Program-made: the position numbers and the translations under genes | Source: DAOTZR01 sp034432595 | GTDB taxonomy: Bacteria > Chloroflexota > Anaerolineae > B4-G1 > SLSP01 | Length of the DNA stretch: 64,000 bases | Assembly: GCA_034432595.1 (NCBI GenBank) | Contig: DAOUBT010000052.1 | Location: 124,001-188,000, forward strand | Direction: 5' to 3' | Notes under the pieces: model-generated | The model's input: the letters and a program-made list of their open reading frames with translations, nothing else | What the model was told of the DNA's origin: nothing | Database searches by the model: none | Shown: positions 17,004 to 24,375 of the stretch, piece by piece | How the letters are laid out: each line of letters begins with the position of its first letter | How positions within the stretch are numbered: position 1 is the stretch's first letter

Positions 17004-18902
17004 ATGGAGCTGCCAGAGAACCTGCGCACCAAATTAGAAGCTTTGCCCGATAGCCCCGGCGTGTATTTGATGTACAACGCGCGCGGGGAAATTATCTATG
17101 TGGGCAAGGCTATTTCGTTAGCCAACCGGGTTCGTTCTTATTTTCACGTCTCAGCCCAGGAAAACCCCAAAACGCGGCATCTGGTGGCCGAAATTGCCAA
17201 CCTGGACTGGATCGTCACGGCTTCCGAAGTCGAGGCGCTCATCCTGGAAGCCAACCTCATTAAACAGCATCGTCCGCGTTTTAATGTCCGCCTCAAGGAC
17301 GATAAACGCTATCCCTATTTAAAGATTACCGCCGAGCCTTTCCCGCGCGTGTTCATTACGCGACGCATGGAACAGGACGGAGCACGTTATTTTGGCCCGT
17401 ATACGTCAACCCAGACCCTGCGCGAGACGTTGGACTATCTGCGTCGCCTGTTCCCCTACCGCACTTGCGACCGCGAAATTACCGGGCGTGATCCCAAGCC
17501 CTGCCTGTATTACGACATCAAGCTCTGTGCCGGCCCATGCATCGGGGCGATTGACGCCGCGGGCTATCAACGGCTCATCGAGGAATTGTCGCACTTTCTG
17601 GAGGGGCAAACCGAGACGGTGTTGCGCGCCATCCGTGAGGAAATCGAGGCGGCCGCTTCAGCGCTCCAATTTGAGCGTGCAGCCTTGCTCCGGGATCGTC
17701 TCCTCGCGTTGCAGCAGGTGACAGAGCGACAGCGCATCGTGTCCACGGCGGCGCTGGATCAGGATATCATCGCCCTGGCACGCGACGAGGGCAACGCTTG
17801 TGTGGAGGTGTTCTTCGTGCGCCACGGGCGCCTGTTGGGACGTGAGTATTTCTTCCTCGATGGCACCAGCGATGCGGATGAGGCGGAGATGCTCACGAGC
17901 TTCCTGCAACAATTCTACACAAACGCCGCCACCATTCCACCCGAAATTTTGCTGCCGGAGCAGGTGGCCGAGGCGGCGGTACTCGAAGCCTGGCTGCACA
18001 GTAAACGGGGCGAGCCGGTCTATCTGCGGGTGCCGCACGAAGCCGGACCGGGACAGGAACTGCTCGCGCTGGCAGCCACCAATGCGCAGGAGACGTTGCG
18101 CGTCATCAAGGAACAATGGGCGCGCGATAAACACCGCAATGAAGAGGCCCTCGCGGAATTGCAGCAGGTCCTCGATCTGCCACAGCCGCCGGTACGCATT
18201 GAGTGCTACGACATCTCCACCACGCAGGGCGTGGAGACGGTCGGCAGCCTGGTGGTTTTCGAGCACGGGGTACCCCGCAAGAGTGATTATCGCCGCTTTA
18301 AAATTCAAACGGTGAGCGGTCCGGATGATTTCGCCAGTATGCGCGAGGTGCTCACGCGCCGCTTTGAACGCTGGCGGCGGGTCCAATCCGGCGAATTGAA
18401 GGGCACGCGCGGGAATCAGATGTGGGGGCTGTTGCCCGATTTGTTGATTGTGGATGGGGGTAAAGGACAGCTCGCCGTGGCGTTAGATGTGCTCGATGCC
18501 TTCGATTTGCGTGGGGTGGTGCCGGCCATCGGTCTGGCCAAGCGTTTCGAAGAAGTGTATCGCTCTGTGCACGGAACGCCGCTGCGCCTGGAAGCGAGCG
18601 CGCCGGGTCTTCATCTCTTGCAGCGCATTCGCGACGAGGCCCATCGCTTTGCCATCACCTACCACCGTCAGCGGCGCAGTCAGCGCGGAATCGCCTCACA
18701 GTTGGATGCCATTCCCGGCATCGGGCCGGTCAAACGGCGGGCGCTGCTCAAACATTTTGGTTCCATCGAGGCTATCCGCGCCGCGTCCCTGGAAGAACTG
18801 AAGCAGGTCCCCGGCATCTCCGAGGCTTTGGGACACGCGATTAAGGCCTATTTTGCCGCTCAGGAAACAGCGGAAACGTCCCCTCCCGAAAGCACGACTT
18901 AG
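17004..18902 (+). CDS. uvrC: excinuclease ABC subunit C
   Basis: Nuclease of nucleotide-excision repair, making both incisions around the lesion with UvrB. The 632-residue protein has all parts in order: GIY-YIG domain (SPGVYLMYNARG, IIYVGKA, near residues 13-35, with R and E further on in NLIKQHRPRFNV), a cysteine-containing segment (CDREITG, CLYYDIKLCAGPC), the UVR motif near residues 200-235, the RNase H-like domain (IECYDISTTQG, LLIVDGGKGQL) and C-terminal helix-hairpin-helix repeats (IPGIGPVKRRALL). The ribosome site before ATG 17004 is weak (CAGAAACG), and the gene starts only 14 bases after the terminator T-run. Confidence 0.97.
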   Translation: MELPENLRTKLEALPDSPGVYLMYNARGEIIYVGKAISLANRVRSYFHVSAQENPKTRHLVAEIANLDWIVTASEVEALILEANLIKQHRPRFNVRLKDDKRYPYLKITAEPFPRVFITRRMEQDGARYFGPYTSTQTLRETLDYLRRLFPYRTCDREITGRDPKPCLYYDIKLCAGPCIGAIDAAGYQRLIEELSHFLEGQTETVLRAIREEIEAAASALQFERAALLRDRLLALQQVTERQRIVSTAALDQDIIALARDEGNACVEVFFVRHGRLLGREYFFLDGTSDADEAEMLTSFLQQFYTNAATIPPEILLPEQVAEAAVLEAWLHSKRGEPVYLRVPHEAGPGQELLALAATNAQETLRVIKEQWARDKHRNEEALAELQQVLDLPQPPVRIECYDISTTQGVETVGSLVVFEHGVPRKSDYRRFKIQTVSGPDDFASMREVLTRRFERWRRVQSGELKGTRGNQMWGLLPDLLIVDGGKGQLAVALDVLDAFDLRGVVPAIGLAKRFEEVYRSVHGTPLRLEASAPGLHLLQRIRDEAHRFAITYHRQRRSQRGIASQLDAIPGIGPVKRRALLKHFGSIEAIRAASLEELKQVPGISEALGHAIKAYFAAQETAETSPPESTT

Positions 18903-19025
18903 GCCATTCAGGCGCAACGCATAGCGTGGACCACAAGGCAGTTGCCCTGAGTTGAAACGGATGCAGCTTGATAGCTAACCTTGCGTGGGTTTCTATTGGG
19001 AAAGTCCCGGCGTGAAGGAGAGGGA

Positions 19026-19055
19026 AAACAAAAACGGCCCGGTACTGCCGGGCCG
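19026..19055 (-). terminator. terminator of the tRNA Gly-Cys-Leu transcript
   Basis: Read on the minus strand: CGGCCCGG, loop CAGTA, CCGGGCCG (19055-19035), then five T and a further T-rich stretch. It lies just after tRNA-Leu. Confidence 0.85.
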
Positions 19056-19062
19056 CGCTCTG

Positions 19063-19146
19063 TGGGGCGAGTGGGAATCGAACCCACACACTCTTGCGAG
19101 TAGAGGATTTTAAGTCCCCGGCGTCTGCCTGTTCCGCCATCGCCCC
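19063..19146 (-). tRNA. tRNA-Leu (anticodon UAA)
   Basis: Acceptor arms GGGGCGA and TCGCCCC, a T-arm with GGGTTCGATTCCC and anticodon loop CTTAAAA on stem GGGGA/TCCTC. The extra arm and 84-base length fit a class II tRNA. Confidence 0.95.
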
Positions 19147-19181
19147 CTACAAAAAACGGGCACCTCACGATGCCCCTCGTA

Positions 19182-19253
19182 AGGCGACGGTCGGAATCGA
19201 ACCGACGCATAGGGGTTTTGCAGACCCCCGCCTTACCACTTGGCTACGTCGCC
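19182..19253 (-). tRNA. tRNA-Cys (anticodon GCA)
   Basis: Acceptor arms GGCGACG and CGTCGCC, anticodon loop CTGCAAA on stem GGGGT/ACCCC, T-arm CGGTTCGATTCCG. It is second in the three-tRNA transcript. Confidence 0.95.
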
Positions 19254-19263
19254 ATAAAAAAAG

Positions 19264-19336
19264 AGCGGGCAACGGGACTCGAACCCGTGGCCTTCTCCTT
19301 GGCAAGGAGACGTTCTACCAACTGAACCATGCCCGC
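19264..19336 (-). tRNA. tRNA-Gly (anticodon GCC)
   Basis: Acceptor arms GCGGGCA and TGCCCGC, anticodon loop TTGCCAA on stem TCTCC/GGAGA, T-arm CGGGTTCGAGTCCCG. It is the first tRNA after the promoter at 19349. Confidence 0.95.
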
Positions 19337-19348
19337 TTGACGTTTGGG

Positions 19349-19376
19349 ATTATAGCATAATCTCGAATTTTGGCAA
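19349..19376 (-). promoter_or_regulatory. promoter of the tRNA Gly-Cys-Leu transcript
   Basis: On the minus strand: TTGCCA (19376-19371), a 16-base spacer ending TGC, then TATAAT (19354-19349). It combines a near-consensus -35 with an extended -10, placing the start about 6 bases before tRNA-Gly. Confidence 0.8.
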
Positions 19377-19726
19377 GTGGCGTAGCCCTTTATCTTCTCC
19401 CGCCTGCTGGTTGCTGAAGTTACCGATAACGCCATCGCGCTGCCTGGCATTGAACAGGCCGGTCATTCCAGGAACAGGCTTTTGCAAGGCCCCCAAGAGT
19501 CAGGGATGCGACAGGCAATGCCTTCGCCCATCCGACCCCGCCTGAAAGTGCTATTGCATCGTAACCCAGACGGGCTGAACCGTTATAAACAAAGGTAACT
19601 GCTTGCCCTCCCATAGCGGAGCCACCGTTGCACGCGCCGCTGATACGTTTTCAGCCGGGTAACCGGGTAAGCAAAGGCCAGATGGGCAAAAGCGGGGCGG
19701 GCGAAGGCAAGTCTTCGCCTGCGCCC
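19377..19726. other. gene-free stretch between tRNA-Gly and rplL
   Basis: About 350 bases with no gene. It holds GGCGAAGGCA-type palindromes at 19512-19529 (half) and 19695-19726 (full). The second lies just past the rplL terminator. Confidence 0.6.
19695..19726. repeat. GGCGAAGGCA-type palindromic element
   Basis: GGGCGGGCGAAG at 19695-19706 and CTTCGCCTGCGCCC ending at 19726 form a long imperfect hairpin with loop GCAAGT. The core is shared with elements at 8415 and 19512. Confidence 0.5.
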
Positions 19727-19765
19727 AAAAAAAAAATACACCCGCCCCCGTTGGGGAGGCGGGTG
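19727..19765 (-). terminator. rplJL terminator
   Basis: On the minus strand, CACCCGCCTCCCC and GGGGGCGGGTG form a strong stem around a short loop, followed by ten T (19736-19727). Confidence 0.95.
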
Positions 19766-19789
19766 ATGGAAACAGGCGGTAAAGCCCAA

Positions 19790-20176
19790 TTACTTGAGCA
19801 CGACGACCGCGCCGACTTCCTCGAGCTTCTTCTTGGCGTCCTCAGCCACTTCCTTGGACACGGCCTCGAGCACGTTAGCGGGAGCACCCTCGACCAGGTC
19901 CTTGGCTTCCTTCAGACCCAGGTTGGTGAGCTGGCGCACAACCTTAATGACCTCGATCTTCTTGGGGCCAACTTCCTTCAGCACGACGGTGAACTCGGTC
20001 TGCTCCTCAACCTCCTCAGCGGGGGCGGCGGCACCGGCAGCGGGCATCATGGCGCCCATCATCACCGGGGCGGCAGCGCTCACACCGAGCTTCTCCTCGA
20101 GCATCTTGACCAGACGCGCGGCTTCCATCATCGTAAGACCGCTGATTTCCTCGACCAGTTTCTCCAGATCAGCCAT
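19790..20176 (-). CDS. rplL: 50S ribosomal protein L7/L12
   Basis: Stalk protein that recruits translational GTPases. The 128-residue protein has the N-terminal dimerisation helices (about 1-35), an Ala/Pro-rich hinge (about 36-55) and the C-terminal domain with FTVVLKEVGPKKIEVIKVVR and LGLKEAKDLVEGAP. ATG 20176 is chosen because GGAGGAAACA lies directly upstream; an ATG four codons earlier overlaps that site. It follows rplJ by 73 bases and is ended by a strong terminator. Confidence 0.97.
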   Translation of the reverse strand: MADLEKLVEEISGLTMMEAARLVKMLEEKLGVSAAAPVMMGAMMPAAGAAAPAEEVEEQTEFTVVLKEVGPKKIEVIKVVRQLTNLGLKEAKDLVEGAPANVLEAVSKEVAEDAKKKLEEVGAVVVLK

Positions 20177-20249
20177 TGTTTCCTCCATGTAAGGTTAATT
20201 TAGATTTTGAATGTCAATGTTGATGAATGGGTTTGGGATGGTTCCCAGA

Positions 20250-20801
20250 TTACGCGGCCGCTTCCGCGCCGCCCTTTTCCAGCTTGTCCACATACGCCTG
20301 CAGGACGTTGAGGACCTGCCGGACGCCGCTGGCGATAACGCCAACGACCTGCGAAGCCGGAGCGTTGATCGTGCCCAGGACCTGAGCCAGGAGCACTTCG
20401 CGGCTCGGCATCTCGGCCAGAGCGTCAATCGCGTTAGCCGGCATGAACTGCCCTTCCACCATAGCCCCACGCAGGGCGAACACCCCAGGCTCAACCTCTT
20501 TCACGTAATCGCGGAAGACCTTGGCCACCGAGGGCGCGTCCTTATGGCAGAACGCGGCCAGGGTTGGACCGGTCAACAGGTCGGCGGGGGGAGTCAAGCC
20601 TTGCGCTTCGAGGGCATGGCGCAGGAGCGTGTTCTTGACCACGTACACCTTACCGCCAGCTTCCGCAACGCGGTGGCGCAGCGCTTGCATCTGCTGCACG
20701 GTGAGCCGGTTGTAGTGCGCCAGAATGATGCCACTGCTGCTGGCCAACTCACGCGTGTACTCGGCCGCAAGCTCTTCTTTGCGCTCCTTAGTGATAGCCA
20801 A
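20250..20801 (-). CDS. rplJ: 50S ribosomal protein L10
   Basis: Base of the ribosomal stalk, binding 23S rRNA and the L7/L12 dimers. The 183-residue length is usual. Recognisable parts are the N-terminal RNA-binding domain (LTVQQMQALRHRVAEAG, VVKNTLLRHAL) and the C-terminal helix that binds L12. GAAAGGAGGG lies about 6 bases before ATG. A structured 200-base leader with a terminator-like hairpin precedes it and probably mediates autoregulation. Confidence 0.97.
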   Translation of the reverse strand: MAITKERKEELAAEYTRELASSSGIILAHYNRLTVQQMQALRHRVAEAGGKVYVVKNTLLRHALEAQGLTPPADLLTGPTLAAFCHKDAPSVAKVFRDYVKEVEPGVFALRGAMVEGQFMPANAIDALAEMPSREVLLAQVLGTINAPASQVVGVIASGVRQVLNVLQAYVDKLEKGGAEAAA

Positions 20802-20999
20802 TGCTCTTCCCTCCTTTCAGTATGAAAACCTCGCATAAAAAACTGGTTCTTATGCCTGCCGACATAAGAACCAGTTCACGTCTTTCCGGTCTGGGAAGAC
20901 GGCCCCCTGGAACTTACCTCGGCAGGTCACATTAAGCGCCTGAGCGCACCTGCTGTCTTCGGTAAAACAGGAAAAAGCCCGTATCCAGTTAAAAAAGTG
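20802..20999 (-). promoter_or_regulatory. L10 leader with attenuator
   Basis: The rplA-rplJ gap is 198 bases and highly structured. On the minus strand, CCTGCCGA (20926-20919) can pair with TCGGCAGG (20862-20855). The latter is the exact loop of a perfect 14-bp hairpin that ends in six T (20876-20837). Pairing of loop and upstream strand would compete with, or stack on, the terminator. This fits the known role of L10 leaders, in which L10-L12 binding controls rplJL; the detailed switch is my inference. Confidence 0.75.
20837..20876 (-). terminator. intrinsic attenuator in the rplJ leader
   Basis: AACTGGTTCTTATG (20876-20863) and CATAAGAACCAGTT (20854-20841) make a perfect 14-bp stem with an 8-base loop. 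The stem ends in T and the run continues to six T. Confidence 0.85.
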
Positions 21000-21719
21000 T
21001 TATGCGTTGCTCTCCATCGCCAACGCTGCGTTCGGGTCTACGCGCACACCCGGCCCCATCGTCGGAGCAAGGGTAACGCGCTTGACATACGTCCCCTTGG
21101 CCGCCGCGGGCTTAACGCGACGGATGGTCTCCATAATAGCGGCCATGTTGGCCAGCAGCTCATCCACTGGCGCACTGACCTTTCCCAGGGGCAGGTGAAT
21201 GTTGCCCGTGCGGTCGAGGCGGTACTCAACACGGCCCGCCTTGGCTTCCTTCACGGCGCGCGCCAGGTCCTCGGCGTTCACCACCGTGCCGGTCTTGGGG
21301 TTGGGCATCAGGCCCTTGCGGCCCAGGACACGACCCAGACGACCGACTTTGGGCATGATTTCCGGCACAGCGATCGCGACATCGAAATCGGTCCAACCGT
21401 CGCTGATCTTCTTGAAGCCTTCTTCGTCGCTGATGATGTAATCAGCGCCAGCGGCACGCGCCGCAGCTTCCGCCTCCGCCGAGGCAAAGACCAGGACGCG
21501 CACCTGCTTACCCAGGCCATAGGGCAGGCTCACCACACCGCGAATCTGCTGATCCGAGCGGCGCGGGTCCAATCCCATGCGCAGGTGCATTTCGACGGTC
21601 GCGTCGAAATCGGCGTAACTAACCTGCTTAACCAGCTCCAGCGCCTCGCGCGGCGCATAGGCCTGGTCACGATTCACTTTTTGTGCTGCTTCAATGTACT
21701 TCTTTCCACGTCGTGGCAT
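21000..21719 (-). CDS. rplA: 50S ribosomal protein L1
   Basis: Binds 23S rRNA at the L1 stalk and often represses its own rplK-rplA mRNA. The 239-residue length is standard. Diagnostic segments are MPRRGKKY at the start, EMHLRMGLDPRRSDQQIRG, the GRVLGRKGLMPNPKTGTV signature and the C-terminal KGTYVKRVTLAPTMGPGV. It follows rplK by 59 bases in the usual order; AAGGAGATGAAAA precedes the ATG. Confidence 0.98.
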   Translation of the reverse strand: MPRRGKKYIEAAQKVNRDQAYAPREALELVKQVSYADFDATVEMHLRMGLDPRRSDQQIRGVVSLPYGLGKQVRVLVFASAEAEAAARAAGADYIISDEEGFKKISDGWTDFDVAIAVPEIMPKVGRLGRVLGRKGLMPNPKTGTVVNAEDLARAVKEAKAGRVEYRLDRTGNIHLPLGKVSAPVDELLANMAAIMETIRRVKPAAAKGTYVKRVTLAPTMGPGVRVDPNAALAMESNA

Positions 21720-21778
21720 TTTTTCATCTCCTTGTGGTTCATGCGGGCTTAGGTGGCCCTCCCACGGGGATGCAGACC

Positions 21779-22207
21779 TCAGTCTACAATCTCAATCCCC
21801 ATACTGCGGGCGGTACCAGCAATCATGGACTCCGCGGCCTCGATATCGTTCGCGTTCAAGTCCTTCATCTTCACCTCGGCGATTTCGCGCAACTGCTTGC
21901 GCGTAATCTTGCCCACCTTCTTGCGGTTCGGCTCACCGGAACCCTTGGGCACACCGGCGGCCTTACGCAGCAAATCCGCCGTGGGCGGCGTGCGCAGGAC
22001 AAACGTGAACGAGTTATCGGAATAGACCGTGATCTCAACCGGCACAATGGTCCCGACCATAGAGGCGGTGCGCGCATTGTACTCTTTGACGAAGGCCGGA
22101 ATATTTACACCGTGCTGCGCCAACGCCGGACCAATGGGCGGGGCAGGGACAGCTTTACCGGCCGGAATCTGCAACTTCACAATCGCCTTAATCTTCTTCT
22201 TTGCCAT
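21779..22207 (-). CDS. rplK: 50S ribosomal protein L11
   Basis: Part of the GTPase-associated centre with 23S rRNA helices 43-44. The 142-residue protein has KLQIPAGKAVPAPPIGPALAQ at the N-terminus and the C-terminal RNA-binding domain with TIAGTARSMGI-like IAGTARSMGIEIVD. AAGGAGTTTTAAAT lies before ATG. It comes 44 bases after nusG. Confidence 0.98.
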   Translation of the reverse strand: MAKKKIKAIVKLQIPAGKAVPAPPIGPALAQHGVNIPAFVKEYNARTASMVGTIVPVEITVYSDNSFTFVLRTPPTADLLRKAAGVPKGSGEPNRKKVGKITRKQLREIAEVKMKDLNANDIEAAESMIAGTARSMGIEIVD

Positions 22208-22251
22208 ATTTAAAACTCCTTAACTGGACCGGGCCAAGCCCAGGCGCTTAC

Positions 22252-23055
22252 TTAAACTTTTTCGACCTGCAAGAAATCCAACTCGATGGGCGTCTCGCGA
22301 TTAAAGAAGGAGACGAGCACGCGCACCTTGGTGCGCTCCTCATCAATCGCTTCCACGGTACCGATGAAATCCACAAACGGACCTTCGATGACCCGCACCT
22401 TCTGTCCAATCGTGAAGGTAGCGCGCACTTGAGGCGCCGCCGCCTCCATACGGCGCAGAATGGATTGTACCGCTTCCGGCCGCAGCGGGGTGGGTTGATT
22501 CCCCATGCCCACAAAACCCGTCACACCGGGCGTGTTGCGCACCATGTACCAGGAATCATCGGTCAAGATCATCTCGACCATGATGTAGCCAGGGAACAGG
22601 CAACGCTTGAGCGTGCGCCGCTTCCCTTCGCGAATCTCAATCTCCTCGATGGTGGGCACGACAACCTGAAACACATAATCGTGCATCCCCATCGTTTCAA
22701 TGCGTTGCTCCAGGTTATGCTTGACCTTGTATTCATAACCGGAATAGCAATGCACGACATACCATGCCCGTTCGTTCTTATCGGCAGCCGGAGGAGCCGC
22801 CTCAAAGTCAAGGAAAGGCTTAACTTCCGGTTCTGGTTCTGGTTCCGGCTCACTTACCGTCGCCGCTGTTTCAGGCACGGACACGGGCACAACAGCTTCA
22901 CTGCGTGCACGCTTTTCAGCCTCCTCCAACAGATCTTTAGGTAGCGGAATTTCAGCCGGAACGCCAAAATACCCCGCTTCCTCTTCCTCGTGGAAGCTGG
23001 CTTGCTCGAAATCCTCCTCACGCCGAGGACGCGCAGAGCGCTTTTTCTCAGGCAC
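22252..23055 (-). CDS. nusG: transcription termination/antitermination factor NusG, long form
   Basis: Bridges RNA polymerase with Rho and the ribosome. Residues from about 88 form the usual NGN domain (AWYVVHCYSGYEYKVKHNL, FPGYIMVEM, VRNTPGVTGFVG) and the C-terminal KOW domain (GQKVRVIEGPFVDFIGTV, VLVSFFNRETPIEL). Ahead of this is an 85-residue charged extension with an EPEPEPE stretch not found in the E. coli protein. It starts 2 bases after secE and leads into rplK. The start could lie later if the extension were not translated, but the frame and the secE spacing support 23055. Confidence 0.95.
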   Translation of the reverse strand: MPEKKRSARPRREEDFEQASFHEEEEAGYFGVPAEIPLPKDLLEEAEKRARSEAVVPVSVPETAATVSEPEPEPEPEVKPFLDFEAAPPAADKNERAWYVVHCYSGYEYKVKHNLEQRIETMGMHDYVFQVVVPTIEEIEIREGKRRTLKRCLFPGYIMVEMILTDDSWYMVRNTPGVTGFVGMGNQPTPLRPEAVQSILRRMEAAAPQVRATFTIGQKVRVIEGPFVDFIGTVEAIDEERTKVRVLVSFFNRETPIELDFLQVEKV

Positions 23056-23057
23056 GG

Positions 23058-23345
23058 TTACCCCTCACTACTCCGACCAATCCAGATTGCCGCACCGCCC
23101 AGAGCGAGCAGCACCAGCACGCCCACCCCGATAGCGAGCGGATCCAGGGCTACCACTCCGCGCAAGATTGCACCAAACAGGGCATCGAACACGGCCAGGA
23201 AGACCGCCATCATCAAAGTAACGAACAACACCGCGATAGTGAGGCGCGTCGCCTCCTCGCGGGTTGGCCAGCTCACCTTCTTCAGTTCCCGCATCGTGTC
23301 GCGAAAGTAGCGCACGATTGCATTTTCTTTCTTGACCTCGGTCAC
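23058..23345 (-). CDS. secE: preprotein translocase subunit SecE
   Basis: Clamp subunit of SecYEG. The 95-residue single-domain form has the amphipathic VRYFRDTMRELKKVSWPTREE motif segment and a following membrane helix (about residues 36-60); a second hydrophobic segment closes the protein, which is one more than the minimal form. The start is GTG at 23345 with CGGAGG upstream. Followed by nusG after 2 bases. Confidence 0.93.
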   Translation of the reverse strand: MTEVKKENAIVRYFRDTMRELKKVSWPTREEATRLTIAVLFVTLMMAVFLAVFDALFGAILRGVVALDPLAIGVGVLVLLALGGAAIWIGRSSEG

Positions 23346-23365
23346 CGATGCCTCCGTATATCCCT

Positions 23366-23371
23366 ATTCTA
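23366..23371 (-). promoter_or_regulatory. possible extended -10 element for secE-nusG
   Basis: On the minus strand, TGATAGAAT places TAGAAT at 23371-23366 with a TGn extension, about 20 bases before the secE start. No clear -35 box; the perfect hairpin at 23376-23413 lies where it would be. Confidence 0.4.
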
Positions 23372-23375
23372 TCAC

Positions 23376-23413
23376 ATTAAGACACCGTTCCAGAGCAGAA
23401 ACGGTGTCTTAAT
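23376..23413 (-). terminator. 14-bp perfect hairpin between tRNA-Trp and secE
   Basis: ATTAAGACACCGTT at 23376-23389 and its exact complement at 23400-23413 with a 10-base loop. On the minus strand there is no T-run, so it may be a processing site, a partial terminator or a transcript-end stabiliser. Confidence 0.5.
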
Positions 23414-23425
23414 CGTTCCAGTCAG

Positions 23426-23501
23426 GCAGGCGAGGCAGGAATTGAACCCGCAACCTACGGTTTTGGAGACCGTTGCTCTGCCTAATTGAGCTACTCGCCT
23501 G
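23426..23501 (-). tRNA. tRNA-Trp (anticodon CCA)
   Basis: Acceptor arms CAGGCGA and TCGCCTG, anticodon loop CTCCAAA on stem ACGGT/ACCGT, T-arm CGGGTTCAATTCCTG. It sits between rpmG and secE, a placement common in bacteria. Confidence 0.95.
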
Positions 23502-23509
23502 CGTTACAC

Positions 23510-23680
23510 CTACTTCGTCTCGCGATGCAGGGTGTGCTGCCGGCAGCGCGGGCAGTAGCGCTTCAGTTCGAGACGATTCGGATCGTTGCGCCGATTTTTC
23601 TGCGTAGTATAATTCTGTTCCTTGCACGTCGTGCAGGCCAGCGTGATCGTCAAACGGATCGCCTTAGATTTCTTCGCCAT
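23510..23680 (-). CDS. rpmG: 50S ribosomal protein L33 (zinc-ribbon form)
   Basis: A 56-residue protein, read directly from the sequence: it starts MAKKSKAIRLTITLACTTC and ends in HRETK. Two CxxC pairs (CTTC and CPRC) form the zinc ribbon of the C+ type of L33. It lies 8 bases before tRNA-Trp in the block rpmG, tRNA-Trp, secE, nusG, which is the usual order. A GAGGTC-type ribosome site is found upstream of ATG 23680. Confidence 0.95.
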   Translation of the reverse strand: MAKKSKAIRLTITLACTTCKEQNYTTQKNRRNDPNRLELKRYCPRCRQHTLHRETK

Positions 23681-23735
23681 GATTAGACCTCGTCTTATCT
23701 ATCCCCAGACAAATTAGGGGGACGTTAGCCCCCTG

Positions 23736-23808
23736 AGCCCACGATGAGGATCGAACTCATGACCCCACCCTTACCAAGGGTGTGCTCTACCTACTGAGCT
23801 ACGTGGGC
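23736..23808 (-). tRNA. tRNA-Thr (anticodon GGU)
   Basis: Acceptor arms GCCCACG and CGTGGGC, anticodon loop TTGGTAA on stem CACCC/GGGTG, T-arm TGAGTTCGATCCTCA. A small stem (AGGGG and CCCCCT, 23716-23735) lies between it and rpmG. Confidence 0.95.
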
Positions 23809-23815
23809 TTAAAAA

Positions 23816-23898
23816 TGGGCAGAGGCGGATTCGAACCACCGAAGGCGTGCGCCAGCTGATTTACAGTCAGCCCCCTTTGTCCACTCGGGTATCTGCCC
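23816..23898 (-). tRNA. tRNA-Tyr (anticodon GUA)
   Basis: Acceptor arms GGGCAGA and TCTGCCC, anticodon loop CTGTAAA on stem GCTGA/TCAGC, an extra arm and an 83-base length as in class II tRNA-Tyr. Confidence 0.95.
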
Positions 23899-23904
23899 AT
23901 GTTA

Positions 23905-23977
23905 AGCCGACGGCGGGAATCGAACCCGCAACCCTCCGCTTACAAGGCGGATGCTCCGCCGATTGAGCTACGTCGGC
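23905..23977 (-). tRNA. tRNA-Thr (anticodon UGU)
   Basis: Acceptor arms GCCGACG and CGTCGGC, anticodon loop CTTGTAA on stem TCCGC/GCGGA. It is the first gene after the promoter at 23987. Confidence 0.95.
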
Positions 23978-23986
23978 GCGCGCTGC

Positions 23987-24014
23987 ATTATAACACACGC
24001 CGACAGAGGGTCAA
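23987..24014 (-). promoter_or_regulatory. promoter of the tRNA Thr-Tyr-Thr / rpmG transcript
   Basis: On the minus strand: TTGACC (24014-24009), a 16-base spacer, TATAAT (23992-23987) preceded by TGT, so the -10 is extended. The start would lie 2-3 bases before tRNA-Thr. Confidence 0.85.
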
Positions 24015-24311
24015 GATGTAATCCCACCGTGCAGGCGGTAGTATACACAACTCACCAAATTTGTCAATCCGCCCCACGCCTTGCCGCGCGCCTTATGCTA
24101 CCTCACCGATGAAATTGAGGCCGCCCGCGCCCGTATTTCATTTGTCATCCCTGACATGATATCCCATTATTGGGGAGAACGCTGAACAGGTAAGGGGTAG
24201 GCGACGGCCATCTCGTCGTCCACCACCCAACTATGAGAATGCCCTCGCCAACCCGGATGATAAAAGCCTGAACGGTCGCCGCACCCATCGTAGATACCCC
24301 AAGAGAACGCC
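24015..24311. other. gene-free stretch between the divergent tRNA and hisS promoters
   Basis: About 300 bases without a gene. It includes a palindromic element at 24190-24228 (TAAGGGGTAGGCGACGGCC and a matching CCACCC arm) related to the GGCGAAGGCA family. Confidence 0.6.
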
Positions 24312-24339
24312 TTGCCAACCCACACGGATGCCTTATAAT
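24312..24339 (+). promoter_or_regulatory. hisS promoter
   Basis: TTGCCA at 24312-24317, a 16-base spacer and TATAAT at 24334-24339. Predicts a leader of about 30 bases ending in AGGAGGATGT. Confidence 0.8.
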
Positions 24340-24375
24340 CCATATAGTTTTGCGCCTTCGAGCATAGGAGGATGT

